A DNA stretch of 64,000 bases from Papilionanthe hookeriana x Papilionanthe teres. Lineage: Eukaryota > Streptophyta > Magnoliopsida > Asparagales > Orchidaceae. The stretch lies in the NCBI GenBank assembly GCA_022702705.1, contig CM040429.1, positions 109,035,943 through 109,099,942 of the forward strand. Direction: 5' to 3'. This document shows, in pieces, positions 35,535 through 48,093 of this stretch. Under the pieces are notes generated by a model. It was not told where the DNA came from, made no database searches, and worked only from the letters and a program-made list of their open reading frames with translations. Positions within the stretch are counted from its first letter, which is position 1; every line of letters begins with the position of its first letter. Both the position numbers and the translations under genes were made by a program.

Positions 35535-38500
35535 TGTCGCCCGCTTTAAATGATTTAATCTAACGTATATATAATTTTGGAAAGTAATTTTTTGATTTTG
35601 AAAATACGAGACCGAACTCGATCTCATATATTTGATAGTTTAAATAAACGAGCACTACATCATGTGCTCTGGCGCATCTACTCCGCACAGACACATTACA
35701 TGAGGAATATACCCACCACAAACTATGTAAATTGCGACATCCGTTTTGATCCGCGTTCCACATGTTGACCGACAGCCTTATATTTAATATGAAACATTAG
35801 ATAGAAATATAATAAACCGGGTCCTTCAATTTCCCTATAAGTTCAAGTCTCTACAACAAATTACATTTTAAAACAACCGAAGCCACTCTGTAATGCTCTC
35901 AATTTTATCGTATAAAGTATCGCCTTCAAGGATCAAAAGCGCAGGGACTTCTGTCATCGTACATAAGAAATTCAAGTAGGAATGGATCAAGTTAGAACAA
36001 TTTGCTGCGGAATCCAAAAGAAGAATATAAAGAGATGTCACAGCATCCCGATAAAGTCTCGCGAGTTCCCAAACCATCTTATTGCCGCTTTCCGGCCTTC
36101 AAAGAGAATTATTGAATGTTTCATTACGTCAATTTTATTATTTAAAGTTTATATTTCAGATGATACCGACTACACAAATAAGCCCCAAATATTTATACTT
36201 ACATCTTATCAACGACGACCTCAAAATCCTAAATCGATTTAGGCTTATATCGTTAATGTTAATGATTGTATAAAGACTTCAAATATGTTAAGGATTTATG
36301 ACGCACTCAGCGAACTACCTCTAAATACTACGACACGTCGTTTATTTTACGAAATGGCTCGAGGTTTTTAATTAGTCACATTTCGAATATGTCCTTCCTC
36401 GCAAGTCCTCGTCGTGCCGCTCAAGGTGCATGCTCCGAGCTCCGAGCCGAAGTAGCAATCCTAAGTGTAAGGTTCAAATGGTTTTTACCAAGTATGTTTC
36501 AATGTTTCGATTTAGGTTGCTGTTGTGGTTTTAGTTTTGTTTAAATTTTAATTTAATTAAAGTGACAATTGAATTAGAATCACACGGTTTCCTCAATCTG
36601 ACACCATTATTTTCTTTCGCATTACTACCAAGAAATGTTACACTCATTCAAACCGGAAATCTCGTTAGCAATCTTGGGCTACTCTTCCGAAAGATTCCCG
36701 TAATCCAAAAGCGAGTTGATTTAAGAGCGTTCGCTAAGTTTTACCGTGTATTTAATTTATGAAAATATATTTTTTTCGTTTGTTTTATCATACAGTAAGC
36801 GAGAAAGTAACTGCAAGAAAAATAAAAGGTACTCGTAAAGTAAAGTACAAGAAAGTAAAATGTTGTAAATAAACTCAGGAAACGTACATTGCCTTCTACT
36901 ACTCGCATGAGCAATTATACAAAACATGATATAATTACGGAAATTTAAATGAATCTCATAGAAAAGAAAGTGTTTGAGCAAGACAAATCCAATACAAGAA
37001 AAGCAAATTAAAAGTATGTCGCATAGTAACGCTGACAAGAAAACCCGTAGTCACATAAGAAACCAAGACTAGAGATAAGACATTAGTAAAGATAATGGCT
37101 CAAAGCTAGATCAGAAGCTTCCAACCTTTGGGTATGGCTATCAACTCCTAAGAATCTGGCAGGCAATCTAACCTCGATCCAAAGATTAACCTCGACCTTT
37201 ATAAATTTTCATAAAAATCTTTAATTTTCATTCGTAAGCTTTCATGCAGTAGTTTTTTTTAACAGCAAAAATAAATTTTATTTTAATTTTTTAAAATGGT
37301 GTAACTACGTATTTAGTCACTCGATCAAGTTAAGACTAATAACAACTTATGAGCGCTGTAAAACAAACCCACCAAGAGTCGGTGAATGTTGTTGTTAGCC
37401 TTTCCTCTCCCTTATCAAGCGTCCTCGATATGAGAGATATCATTCTTAAATTCCCACATCGTATTGTATCCCTCTTTTGCACACATTAGTATTATTGTCA
37501 TTGCCCTAGCCACCTAAACCCTCAGACTATACTAGTCCAATGATCCATATGTGACAAAAACAAATGTCCATATAATCACAAGGACTTGGGTCATCTAATG
37601 TAACATTTAACCCCGAGCACAGTTACGAATGCAGTGATGCTAGCTTAGGGTATTTCATTGATTTAGATTAATTAACGAGCTTCCGGGCATAACTTGGAGG
37701 GTCACTAAAGATTTTAAGGACGATTTTCTTTCGTTAAAACATAATAGGTTCAATTGTCCTTCAAAACACTCAAAAGATTATAAAAGTGCTCGAGGAGCAA
37801 CACTAAATAACTTTTAAAAACTTTTCGAATTGCTCAGAAGTTCTTCCGAAATTATTCTATTGATAAATCTCTCATCCATAATTAAATTGAGGTTTAATGG
37901 TGATAATATTTTAACATGTGTTCAATGAAGTTTCGATGTTTGATTAATCCATGAGCTGGGCATCTAAGTATTCACTTAACGTTTTATTTAAGCACTATGT
38001 GGTGGACGCTCTTAAGGGAAAGTCAAGTCATTAAAGATTTTATACTCAATATTAAAATTTGGCTCATAGTGTTTAAAGGTATTCGTTAATTGATCATGTT
38101 TCTCTTTTCTAATCATTATTGGGGACAAATTTAAATTAGGCCTACTCATCATACAAGGCCTTAAATCCAATCTTCAGGTAGATTTGTAATAATCAAAATG
38201 TTAAGTTTAGTGAGATTTAATTCTCATCAAATGATCATCTTTATCATCTAATCACCAATTAAAGGATTCGAATAAGTAAGTTATTATCTTCCTAGCTTAA
38301 GCCCACTACCCAAAGGTCATCCAATCAAGCTAACTTCGAACCTTTAACAATTTATAAAATTACATTTTTACCATTAATGTGAACAGGAGGACAAGTTGGT
38401 TTCTACCTCTTAACCTATTATGTTTCAAACATCCAAAAGATTTTATTATAATCAAAATTAGCCATTCACCCTTTGGCTAAACCTAAAACTTAATTACTAG

Positions 38501-39590
38501 TGGTATCAAAAATCCTAAAATTTCTATTTTTCCTCTATAGTGGCTCTCCACTTCATAATTCATCAAATACAACTCATATGACTTTTTAAAATTTCATAGT
38601 TACCCTACTCATGTGTTAATTAAAATATTAGAGGAGAAATTGGCGATTTTCTCGATTTTTATTTAATTTTTAGTAATTATTCTATTCAAAATTGGGGGAT
38701 TTTTAGCAATAATTCATTTAATTATTCAAAGTAAAGTTTATGTTTAAGGGAAAATTATTAAAGGTTCACCAAGTGTAAGAGAACCACTGGGATCAAACTA
38801 CGATTTTTTAATTATATTTTAATTTTTATAATCATTTGTTGATTTTGCTCATTAATTAAATAGAAAACAAAAATTAATTTAAAAATTACTTTTTATATTT
38901 TTATTAAATCTCCTTATGTTCAGAGAACTTAAAAAAATTTTCATTTTACGATTTTTATTTTATTTATTATAATTATTTTAATGAAATTAAGAAAATTACA
39001 TTTTTAGCATTAAAAAGTACATAACTAAATTATAAAAATTAGGAAAAAATATTTTCAAGGGTCTTAAGTCACTACAATTTTATTAGGAACACTTCGACAT
39101 ATTTTTATGTTTTTGCATTTTTTATTATTTTTAATTATTTTTAATTTAAAAGTAGCTCAAAATGAACTATTTATTTCATTAATTTTAATTTTCTTAGGCT
39201 CTCCTAATCACAAGGAATAATTAAAACCACTTTTCATAATTTTCCTAATTATATTTTATTTATTATAATTATTTTAATGCAAAAATCTCATTTTACTTTA
39301 GAAAATAGACTTTTAATACAAATATATTTCAAATAAATTTTAAATTTTTATAGAGGGTTAAAATGATTATTATTTACAAACTGGAACAAATTTGAAATTA
39401 TAGCTTTTTGGATTATATAATATTTATTTAATTTTTTATTAATTTTAAAAAACATGATTACTGTAGCAATGTACATAATTATTCAAACTCATTTTAAATT
39501 TTTCATAGAGTTCTCTAACCACAGAAAACCTATCAAAACATAATGACCATAGAAAACCTACCAAATCTTTATAGAGGGTTAAGATGTTCT
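35535..39590 (-). repeat. Long LTR, minus copy C
   Basis: The minus strand ends ...GCGACA at 35535, like the other LTR ends. Going right on the plus strand it follows copy D and copy 1: 35600-36120 resembles 5770-6130, 37620-38150 resembles 14060-14600, and 38370-38650 resembles 150-400 (CATTTTTACC.TT, ATTAGAGGAGAAA). The extra CpGs and other changes at 35540-36400 mark it as diverged. Similarity fades near a (TA)n run at 39600. Confidence 0.7.
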
Positions 39591-39594
39591 TTCT

Positions 39595-39599
<5 letters not shown>

Positions 39600-39678
<79 letters not shown>
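39600..39678. repeat. (TA)n microsatellite, about 79 bp
   Basis: Uninterrupted alternating T and A. Confidence 0.97.
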
Positions 39679-39682
<4 letters not shown>

Positions 39683-41739
39683 ATGATGAACCCATATTAT
39701 GTGCATTAAAAATCTAATAATTAATACTATAGCTAGCAATGTTTTGAAGTTGAATAAGGTCATTGGTTTAATGAAAAACGTAACTTCCGCAAAAACTTTT
39801 TAGAATGATTTCAATGAAGATACTTGGAAATGATAAAGTTTGGATTGATAATAGCTCAAGACAATAATATAAGCATTGTACTTCATTGAATTCAGAAGCT
39901 GTTACATGGATAGAATGCTTAGAAACTCCGCAATAAAATATTGTAGTTGATAACATAACTAAACTTTTAATTGAATATGCAAGAAGTATGAGATTACATG
40001 TCAGTATTCGAATTATCATTTAAATAGAAGCAGTAAACACTCTATTATATAGTATTAATTGAGGATCATCCGTTAAATGCAAACCTACCTAGTCTTTAGA
40101 GAAAAACAAAAATGTTTGAATTAATAAAGATTGTTGGCTTTCTATCATGTATTTTTATTAAATGGATTAGTAGAGATCAGCTCGCTTCAAAATTCAAGAA
40201 GTTTTATTTCATTAGATATGATAAATACGAGTTTAAATTTTTTGGAACAACAAAAAGCTTTATTAAATATGAAAAAATTGAAATTGTTGTGAGTAAATAA
40301 AAATTTTTAATCCTTGATATAAAATCTCTCCTCGCTGGTACCCAAATTTTTTAGCTCACGAATAACTTACTTTTTTTGCCGATGCACTAGAGATCACTAT
40401 TATTATGTCAAGGGATAGAAAATTGTTATACTATCTTATCATTATATGTGAATTACATATTAATTAATAGGAGCAAAAATAGTAAGAGCCTAAGTCTAGA
40501 AAATAATTATTAATAGAGTTTACTATGAAATATTTGAGAGAAGTAAAAATAGATTTTTGTGATGAGTATAGCTCATAATAAGACCTGAAGTATACAAAAC
40601 CTTCACAATCATAATATTGAAAGGTATTATCAGCTTTAACTATGATAAATACAAAGAATTTAAATCATGGCTCTATAACCAATTTATCTAAATCACATAT
40701 AAAAATTAAAAAAAAGAAACAAGAACAAACTCTTTGCACTAGCTTAAGTGCCCTTTGTACATGTAATGATCTGCTTATGATCTTACATTACACAAGATGC
40801 AACCAGTAAGTACATATATATGTCGAGTTTTGAAAAAAACAAATGCTAAAAGGTTATAAAGTAATTATTGTGACCCGGTATGCCTACAACTTTGTTAGCA
40901 CCAATATTAATAAAGCATCATATGTCATAAGATTATTGCACAATCAACCAAAGAAGCATAGTGCATTACAATTATTGAAGCAGCAAGGAGATGATTTCGT
41001 AAAATAATTCTTTTGGAGAATTAAATATTCTAATAAAATGTTACTCTTTTGTGAAAATTAAAGTACTATTTATTTAGCAAGGAATGTAATATATGACTCT
41101 ACATAAAGCATGTACAACTCAAAGTATCACTACACGTGTAGTTTAGATAAAGCTTTTTCTTACCTTGTGCACACGCATATATATGTTATGCCTTAAACCA
41201 ATGACTTTATGGTCAGAGAAAAGCACCCAACTACTAGACTAAATGGCCTCCAAAGCTTATAATAGTTAGAAGAGTAAAAAATTTCACTTATATGGTCTCA
41301 AAGTTGATACTTATTAAATGATTGGAGGTTTTGTAAAAATCAGCTTAGTATTCATGAATGGTAATATAAAGGCATCGCATAAGGAAGTGTTTAGACATGA
41401 TAATTAAGTTATGATATAAGAAACATGAACTCCAACTGGAAGCTTATTAGGTGTTGCTCTAAACTATTTATAATTAAAAATACCGCCTCTTGTCAACAGC
41501 GTGAGAATTTTAAATAATGGCTACCACAAAGATCTAACTGAAAGCTGTCATAAAATTATAATGGCAACTACTATAAAATCTAATAAATGTGAGATACAAA
41601 AATCTTCAATAACAGTTGATCATTATTGAAAAATGAACTTCTGTTTCAAATATAATGTTGAAAAGAGAGTAGTAGAGATAACAATAGAAGAAAGAATTGC
41701 ACTAAAGAGGAAAATTGAAAGAAAAACATCACTAATAAA
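39679..41739. other. Unassigned AT-rich region at right edge of inserted block
   Basis: No gene or element recognised. Short open frames lack motifs. Long-LTR similarity resumes near 41740 (AGCTCGAACCTCATG against the CCTGAACCTAAGGGTGACC stretch of copy 1). Confidence 0.45.
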
Positions 41740-41764
41740 GCTCGAACCTCATGATGACAACAGT

Positions 41765-41772
41765 GACCTGAC
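41765..41772. repeat. hAT target site duplication, left
   Basis: GACCTGAC, identical to 42462-42469. Confidence 0.95.
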
Positions 41773-42461
41773 TAGGGCTGTCAAAAAAGCTCGTTGTTCG
41801 CGAACAGTTCGTGTTCGATTAGCCAAAAAGTTCGTGTTTGATTCGTTCGATAAGCAAACGAGGCGAACACGAACAATTTTTTTCGTTCGGTTTGTTAAAC
41901 AAACCAAACACGAACAGTGATGTGTTCGTTCGTGTTCGGTTCGTTATTGTTCGAAATATAAAATAATTTAAAATAATATATATAAATAATTTATGATATT
42001 TTAAAAATAATTATATATTATAAAAATTTATCATATTTTAAATAATTAAACTTCTATAAATTATAATATATGATAAATTATTAATAACAATAATAATATT
42101 ATAGTATTAATTATATTAATATCAATATTATAATATTAAATTAATATACTATACTATATATTAAAATAAAACCCTAATCAAAATCCTAAATGCCTTATTC
42201 GATTTGCTTCATTTTGAGGAAGTATGGGTTACCTGATGTGTACGGAATACCTGATCATTTTGCTTCATTTTGAGGAAGTATCCTATCAAAGCTAGGGCTG
42301 CCAAAAAAGCTCGTTGTTCGCGAATAGTTCGTGTTCGGTTCGTCAGGAAGTTCGTGTTCGTTCGATAAGCAAACGAACCAAACACGAACAGTGATGTGTT
42401 TGAACATTTCAAACACGAACACTAGCTCTGTTCGTTCGTGTTCGGTTCGTTTACACCCCTA
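41773..42461. mobile_element. Non-autonomous hAT element
   Basis: 689 bp, flanked by a perfect 8-bp duplication GACCTGAC, the size typical of hAT elements. Ends are TAGGGCTGTCAAAAAAGC and, on the other strand, TAGGGGTGTAAACGAAC. The subterminal regions are packed with GTTCGTGTTCG and CGAACACGAAC words in both orientations, as in many plant hAT MITEs; the centre (41955-42200) is very AT-rich. A second internal copy of the left end occurs at 42293 (TAGGGCTGCCAAAAAAGC), so part of the element is duplicated. No transposase is encoded, so movement would need a helper. It inserted into the long LTR copy 2. Confidence 0.92.
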
Positions 42462-42469
42462 GACCTGAC
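42462..42469. repeat. hAT target site duplication, right
   Basis: GACCTGAC, identical to 41765-41772. Confidence 0.95.
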
Positions 42470-42652
42470 CCTGCCGGCCAGCCGCCTGAGTCGCCGGAAA
42501 ACACCACACCCGAGAGCACCATGTGAGCCCAAGCTTGGAATTCTCACTTGCTGAGTTGCCCCATGCCCAGTGGCCACCATGGCTGTTCTTCTCCTCACCA
42601 GAGCAGCTAATCCTGACCCCGAACTCCCCCTGGGAGGCCCTCCAGCCTCTCC

Positions 42653-42660
42653 TATTTAAA
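42653..42660 (+). promoter_or_regulatory. Probable LTR TATA box (copy 2)
   Basis: TATTTAAA, conserved with 2525-2532 of copy 1 in the same flanking context. Confidence 0.55.
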
Positions 42661-43229
42661 CCTCACCCCACTCGGCCATGAAGAGGTGCTGAACTAACCT
42701 TAAGGAAACTCTGCCAATATCACTCCAGACTCTCCCCCACACATAGAGCATTTGATCCCCACTGCTCTCTTGCTCTAATCCCCACTAATTGAGCTCAATT
42801 TTGGAGCTCAATTCTCAGGCCAGAACAGGACACTCCCAAATCCTCCACCAAAGTCAAATTAAACTCACCCACACTCGCACAAGACCAAGAGAAGGAGTTC
42901 CCCAGTGAAAGCCCCCTCTCCAGGCCACCCATCTGTTCCAGACTCCAAAGGTTGAAATCGGGCTTGGTCAAAATCATACCTGGACAATTCACCAGGCCAA
43001 GGGACTTCATCTGGAGCTTGCTTGGACCCAATCGAAGGTGACACAACCCTCAGATCGAAGCCACACTTCTCTGAGCTAAGGTATGAGCTAACTCTTTATC
43101 TCGAGCCTCTGGAGATTATCTATTTCAAATGCTTTAATTTCAATGCATGATCACCGTATAGATGTGTTCGTCTCTTCAAGACGAATCCATAGAGCACAAG
43201 AACACGAAAATCCGTTGAGAAATGAGTGA

Positions 43230-43440
43230 GTTCTTAGGGTTTTAGTGTGGACGACTCTCGGGTGAGAACGGCTGGGGACGATGAGCGGATGCCGTCCATT
43301 CAATACACGCGCGGACGGACGGCTCAGATCGGGTCGGATCGGCGGATGATACGCGGAAGGCGGGACCCGGGCTGCTGACTCAAGTGGCGGCGTCGAATGG
43401 CACTGCGACACGCGGCGTTTCGAAGATGCCTAGGATGAGT
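43230..43440. other. CpG-rich islet inside long LTR copy 2
   Basis: Many CGG, GCGGACGG and CGATCGG-like words in about 210 bp, at the place corresponding to 1725-1935. Exact words differ more between copies than the surrounding DNA does. Confidence 0.6.
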
Positions 43441-45229
43441 CAGCGCCGCCGTTTTAAATAGAAAATCAGGGTACTTTTTGATTTATTTAATTCCCTAAAC
43501 TTCAAAAATTCATATCTTTGTATAGAAAAATCATAAAAATAAAATAAAAATACCCTCTTGCTCAGTGATCAGAGGAGAATAATGTGGAAAAGAAATCATT
43601 TAATTTCATTGAATATTTTATTTTTAATGATTTATTTACTCTCTGCACATTTTCAATTCTCCATGCATGTAGACAATTCACTATGGCATGAGACCATAGA
43701 GCTTTTGAAGCCTCTGAATTTGGGGACATTCCCTGAATTTTCCAAAGTCAGAGGTCATTCCTATGAAGAGTTATTGATTTTTCAATTCTAGGTCACTATA
43801 CTGAGTATTTTAATTCCAATAATTAGCATGTTATGAAATAAATTCTAGGAATATTTGGTGATGTTTCTTATGACCAGAGGACCCTAGGGAAAATAGGTTT
43901 TGAGTTAACTCACTTGGAATAACCCTAATTGGCTTAAACAACCAAAATGGAGCTTTAATTAATTAGAGCTAATCATACATCAAATTGACTTGAAATCAAT
44001 TCTCCACTGACCTGTAGGATCAGAGGAACCCACCATAAAAGTTTAAAGTCAATTGGACTTGGTTAGCCCTATCAAATAGGTTGATTAAGCCATTTAGCCA
44101 AACTTAAACTTTAAAAATTCATAACTTTCAAAATAATTTTCAAAAATTCACCAAATTGGTTTTGGAGCCTCTCTGATATCAGGGGAATTTAAGAAAATTA
44201 AAATTGCAATTTTCCAAAAAGTTGATTTTTTGCATTATTTTAATATTTTTAATAATTAAAAAATAATAAAAATCACAAAAATAATAAAATTCACCAAAAT
44301 GTCACATTTTGAATTTTAATCACTTAGGAACAAACCCCATATTTTTCTTAAGTCTCTATGATGAGATATTAAATTTTAAAGCCCTAAGGTAATTTTAAAA
44401 TTAAAAAAATGTATTTTCTAGCATTTCCACTAAAATAATTCTAATAAATCAAAGAAAAATCAGAAAATTATAAAAATTAGTACTCTGGTTTCCTTGATAT
44501 CAGAGAGATTTTTAAAAAATATAAAATTCATTTTTTAACCTTTATTTTATTTTTAAATTAATTAATACTCCAAAATTCAAAATAATTATAATAAAGAAAA
44601 TATAATTCAAGAAATCACCAAAATTGGTCCAAGTGGTCCTCTAGTCATTAGGAATGTTCCATAATTTTCTTAAGGATAGAAACTTTCCCTTGGTCATGTC
44701 ATTGAATTTTCCTTGAAAATCCCTATTTTCCACCAAAAATAATTACATAAATAAATTAAATACAGAAAAATCACATTTTCTCCTCTAATATCTTTATTAA
44801 TATGTGAGTGAAGTCACATAAAAATTTCAAATTCATTTGAGCTCAATTTAGTGAGTTATGGAATTAGTAAGTTTAAAGGGCAAAATGGTAATTAAAATTT
44901 TAACCTATAATTAAAAATTTTAGGTTTAATTAAAAGGGTGGGTAAAATATTTGATACTAAATTGATTTTGGATGTTTGAAACTTAGGTAATTAAAGGGTG
45001 GAAACCTACCAAACAATTTGAAAATAATTAAAATAAACCTTAATTAAATAATTAATTAAATTTGGAAGAATAATGAAAATTGGAATTATTAAAATAGGGA
45101 TATTATTAGGAAGAGATTTGTTCTTTAATTTAAGAATCCCTAAATTAATCACCTCAATAATATTTAATTCCTAATTAAAATGATAATCCAAACTCAAGAT
45201 TTAAAATGCTAAAAGACTTAATCATTAAA

Positions 45230-45560
45230 TTAAATTAAAGTTAAAACATTTAAATTAAATCCTTCCAAAATTTCAATTAAATTAATACTTCAACAATTAA
45301 ATTAAATCATCTTTAAAACATAAAAAATAAAATATTAAATTAAAATCAAAATAAAATAAAATTTAAATTTAAATTAAATTAAATTAAATTAAATTAAAAC
45401 ATATTAAATTAAATTAAATTAAATAAAAAATAAAATCAAGTTAAAATAAAATTAAAATTAAATTAAAAAATAAAATTAAACTAAAATTAAAACTAAATCA
45501 AATTAAATTAAATTAAAATTAAATTAAATTAAATTGAATTAAATATAACATCACTTAAGA
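45230..45560. repeat. (AATTA)n-like simple sequence
   Basis: Runs of AAATTAAATT words, virtually free of C and G. Confidence 0.85.
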
Positions 45561-47638
45561 CATAAAGAATTCAAAATAAATCTAAAACAACTTGAACACT
45601 ATTCCAAACTAAAACCCATTAATTAAAATTAAATTAAATCACAAATCACTTAAACATCAATTTGCCCTCAAAAGCTCTTGTTGTCATAACTCCTAAATGG
45701 AGTATTAAGTGAAGTGTTACTTCACTTATAGGATATTCAAATGTCCTAATTCACTGAGCAAGATAACAAAACTTAAACTCCTAGATGATTAATTCACTTG
45801 TATAATTAAATTTTCTTGGACTTAAAACAATCCTAGAGGTATTGAAAAGATGTTTAAGACTCGTCTTAAGCACTTCCTCAATATGATAGGATACTTATAA
45901 GAACAATTGAACTTAATTGTTCTTTGATGAAGAAAATCGCCCTTAAACCAAAACACAAGAACCTAGACGTCATAGGAGATGACTAGTTATAGGATTAGGA
46001 CTTTGGTAGACAACCAAAACCTTTCCCTTAGCTTTACCTAGGTACTTGTTGGAATACTTAAATGCTCTGATATGTGTTTTAAGTGCAGCTTGGGATGACG
46101 GGAAGACCCTCCAGGTACGCTTTTATTTTATTGCAATTTACTTTATTGCAAATGCACTTTACTTTTCTTGCATGATAAACAACTGTTGCATGAAAACCAA
46201 AACCTTTAGGATAGTCCTTAAACTGAAACCAAAATTAAATTAAAAATCATTACAAGATAAAATTCACCGCCACAACATTTCAAAATATAAAACAACTCAA
46301 AATTTAATCACAAACAGAACACAAAACTACAATTGCAACTAAATTAAAATGTTTCGTTGAATGATCGGGAATACCTCGGATGATGTAACCCACGTGTTGC
46401 TAACGGGATTTCCCACAGTCTAAATGAAAGTGTGGAACTTATTCAGTTGAGTTTAGCAAATTCTTCTGGACTAAGTGAATTCAATGAAAATAATGGTGCC
46501 GGGATGACGAAACCGTGGGATCTTAATCGGTTGTGTTTAATCAACTTTAAGATTTGTTTTCATTAAAACATAAAAAAAACACTTGGAAATTAAGACATTC
46601 TCTAAACCAGAACACTTCTCTCATCTCTTGATTTATAATTTCTAAAACTAAACCCTCTGCAACAACAAGGAGCTCGGAGCATAGTGGGCAACACGGCCAT
46701 CATCGTCGACAAAACTCGATTCTACTGCAACAAAGCATTTCTTAGAATTAAACAACTAAACCATAGGACTTCGAGGTAGTTTGCCTAGTGCAACATAAAT
46801 CCTCAACCTTTTGTTAGGCATTTGCATTGCAAATTAAGCCATAACCGGTCTTAGGATTCCGAGGTAGTCGTCAGATACGACATAAACCCTCACATCTTCG
46901 AGGCTATTTGTGTGATCACATCATACGAATATAAGTCCTAATTAATTAAAAATTGGCAAGATCAAAACATTAAATAAACATTAGGGCCTTCCTAAATTCA
47001 AGCCAAACAATAGGATAGTCGGGAAATTACCGAAGTTCGCTTCGAATCTGTGATTTCTCCTACCTTTCTTCCATTGAATTCCCAAAATAAAATGTTCCAA
47101 ATTTGATCCACTCCCTATTGAAATTCCAAAACTCAAATATTTTGAAAACCTTAAACTTTGTAATTCTTGAGAGCGAAACTACTGATTATTATCGAGAGTT
47201 TTCTTAGGTGATTCCCGTCACTTAAGATGTAATTAACTATAGGGGCTTGCCCTTATAGGGAATTTTAAGAACCCAGGTAATATAAACCCTATTTAATGCT
47301 TTCATGTTAAGCAGGGGAACTTGTCGGCAAATAAAATGGTTTCGCAGACCAAATGGATGTCACAAACTTTCTAGTTTATCTAATCGAGCCCCACCATCAA
47401 ACAGTGTGCCTATTCTTCGGAATAGACATGCGGTTTGTGGTGCGGTGCTCGTTTATATAAACTATTTGAGATGTGAGATCAGTCTGATTTCATATCTTAA
47501 AATTTTTAAAATTATTTTCAAAATCAAAGCACTACTTTCCAAATTATATATATGTAAATTAAATTTAAAATTCGCCGAAAACTTCTGTAGGCGACCCCCT
47601 TTTCAAAACACATAACCTAAAAATATGCCGACAAATTC

Positions 47639-47656
47639 TGGCGACTCCGCTGGGGA
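47639..47656 (+). other. Primer binding site, tRNA-Arg type
   Basis: TGGCGACTCCGCTGGGGA, five bases after the LTR end. Same site as 5687-5704 on the minus strand. It marks the start of the internal region of this element. Confidence 0.88.
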
Positions 47657-48093
47657 TGAATTCCTCTCTCTATTTTTAATCAGATAGTTCTGCTTTCAAA
47701 AATCGGTAGTGTATCCATGTCTCTAGTGGATCAAACTACCCTTCTTTCTGTTGGAATACTATGTTCATTTCTACCTTGAACGAGTATAGCCAACATTCTC
47801 TCGGATTTAGGAGCCACTTGTTTAGACACCCCTAAACAGAGAGGTTCCGAGATCCTTTTACCTCATTTCGAGGTGGGGTGGACCCCAATAGTATTAGTTT
47901 AGGAGCGGTCTTGCGGGTCGAGAAGTTTCTACAAGACTTTCTCTTCCTTTTCCAGTTCCTAATCAATTCCTTTACCCTTCCTACAACTCTCCTTCTTTTA
48001 ATAATTCTCCGTCCTAATGAACAAATCTTTTCGAAAAACAATTATCTAAATAAATTTTCTTTTAAAACCACAAATACATTAAGATAAACGGAA
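47657..48093 (+). other. Leader of the plus long-LTR element
   Basis: Untranslated stretch between the primer site and the first ORF. Its first ~230 bases resemble the minus-strand leader at 5402-5686. No coding sequence is seen. Confidence 0.6.

Larger units (their letters stand above)
42470..47633 (+). repeat. Long LTR copy 2, 3' part
   Basis: Continues the LTR that began at 17889. 42470-45130 is the reverse-complement partner of about 2720 down to 1 (CCGGCCAGCC, CGCCGGAAAACACCACACCC, TCCAGCCTCTCCTATTTAAA). 45130-47633 continues the LTR with an A/T simple-sequence stretch, then the segments shared with 20900-24629 and 5711-6375. It ends ATGCCGACA, then AATTC, then the primer site. With inserts removed the LTR would be about 7.2 kb. 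No substantial ORF is present. Confidence 0.8.

Noticed and set aside
41633..41920. 95-codon frame crossing into the hAT element
   Set aside because: It spans the insertion boundary at 41773, so it cannot be an ancestral gene; no motif.
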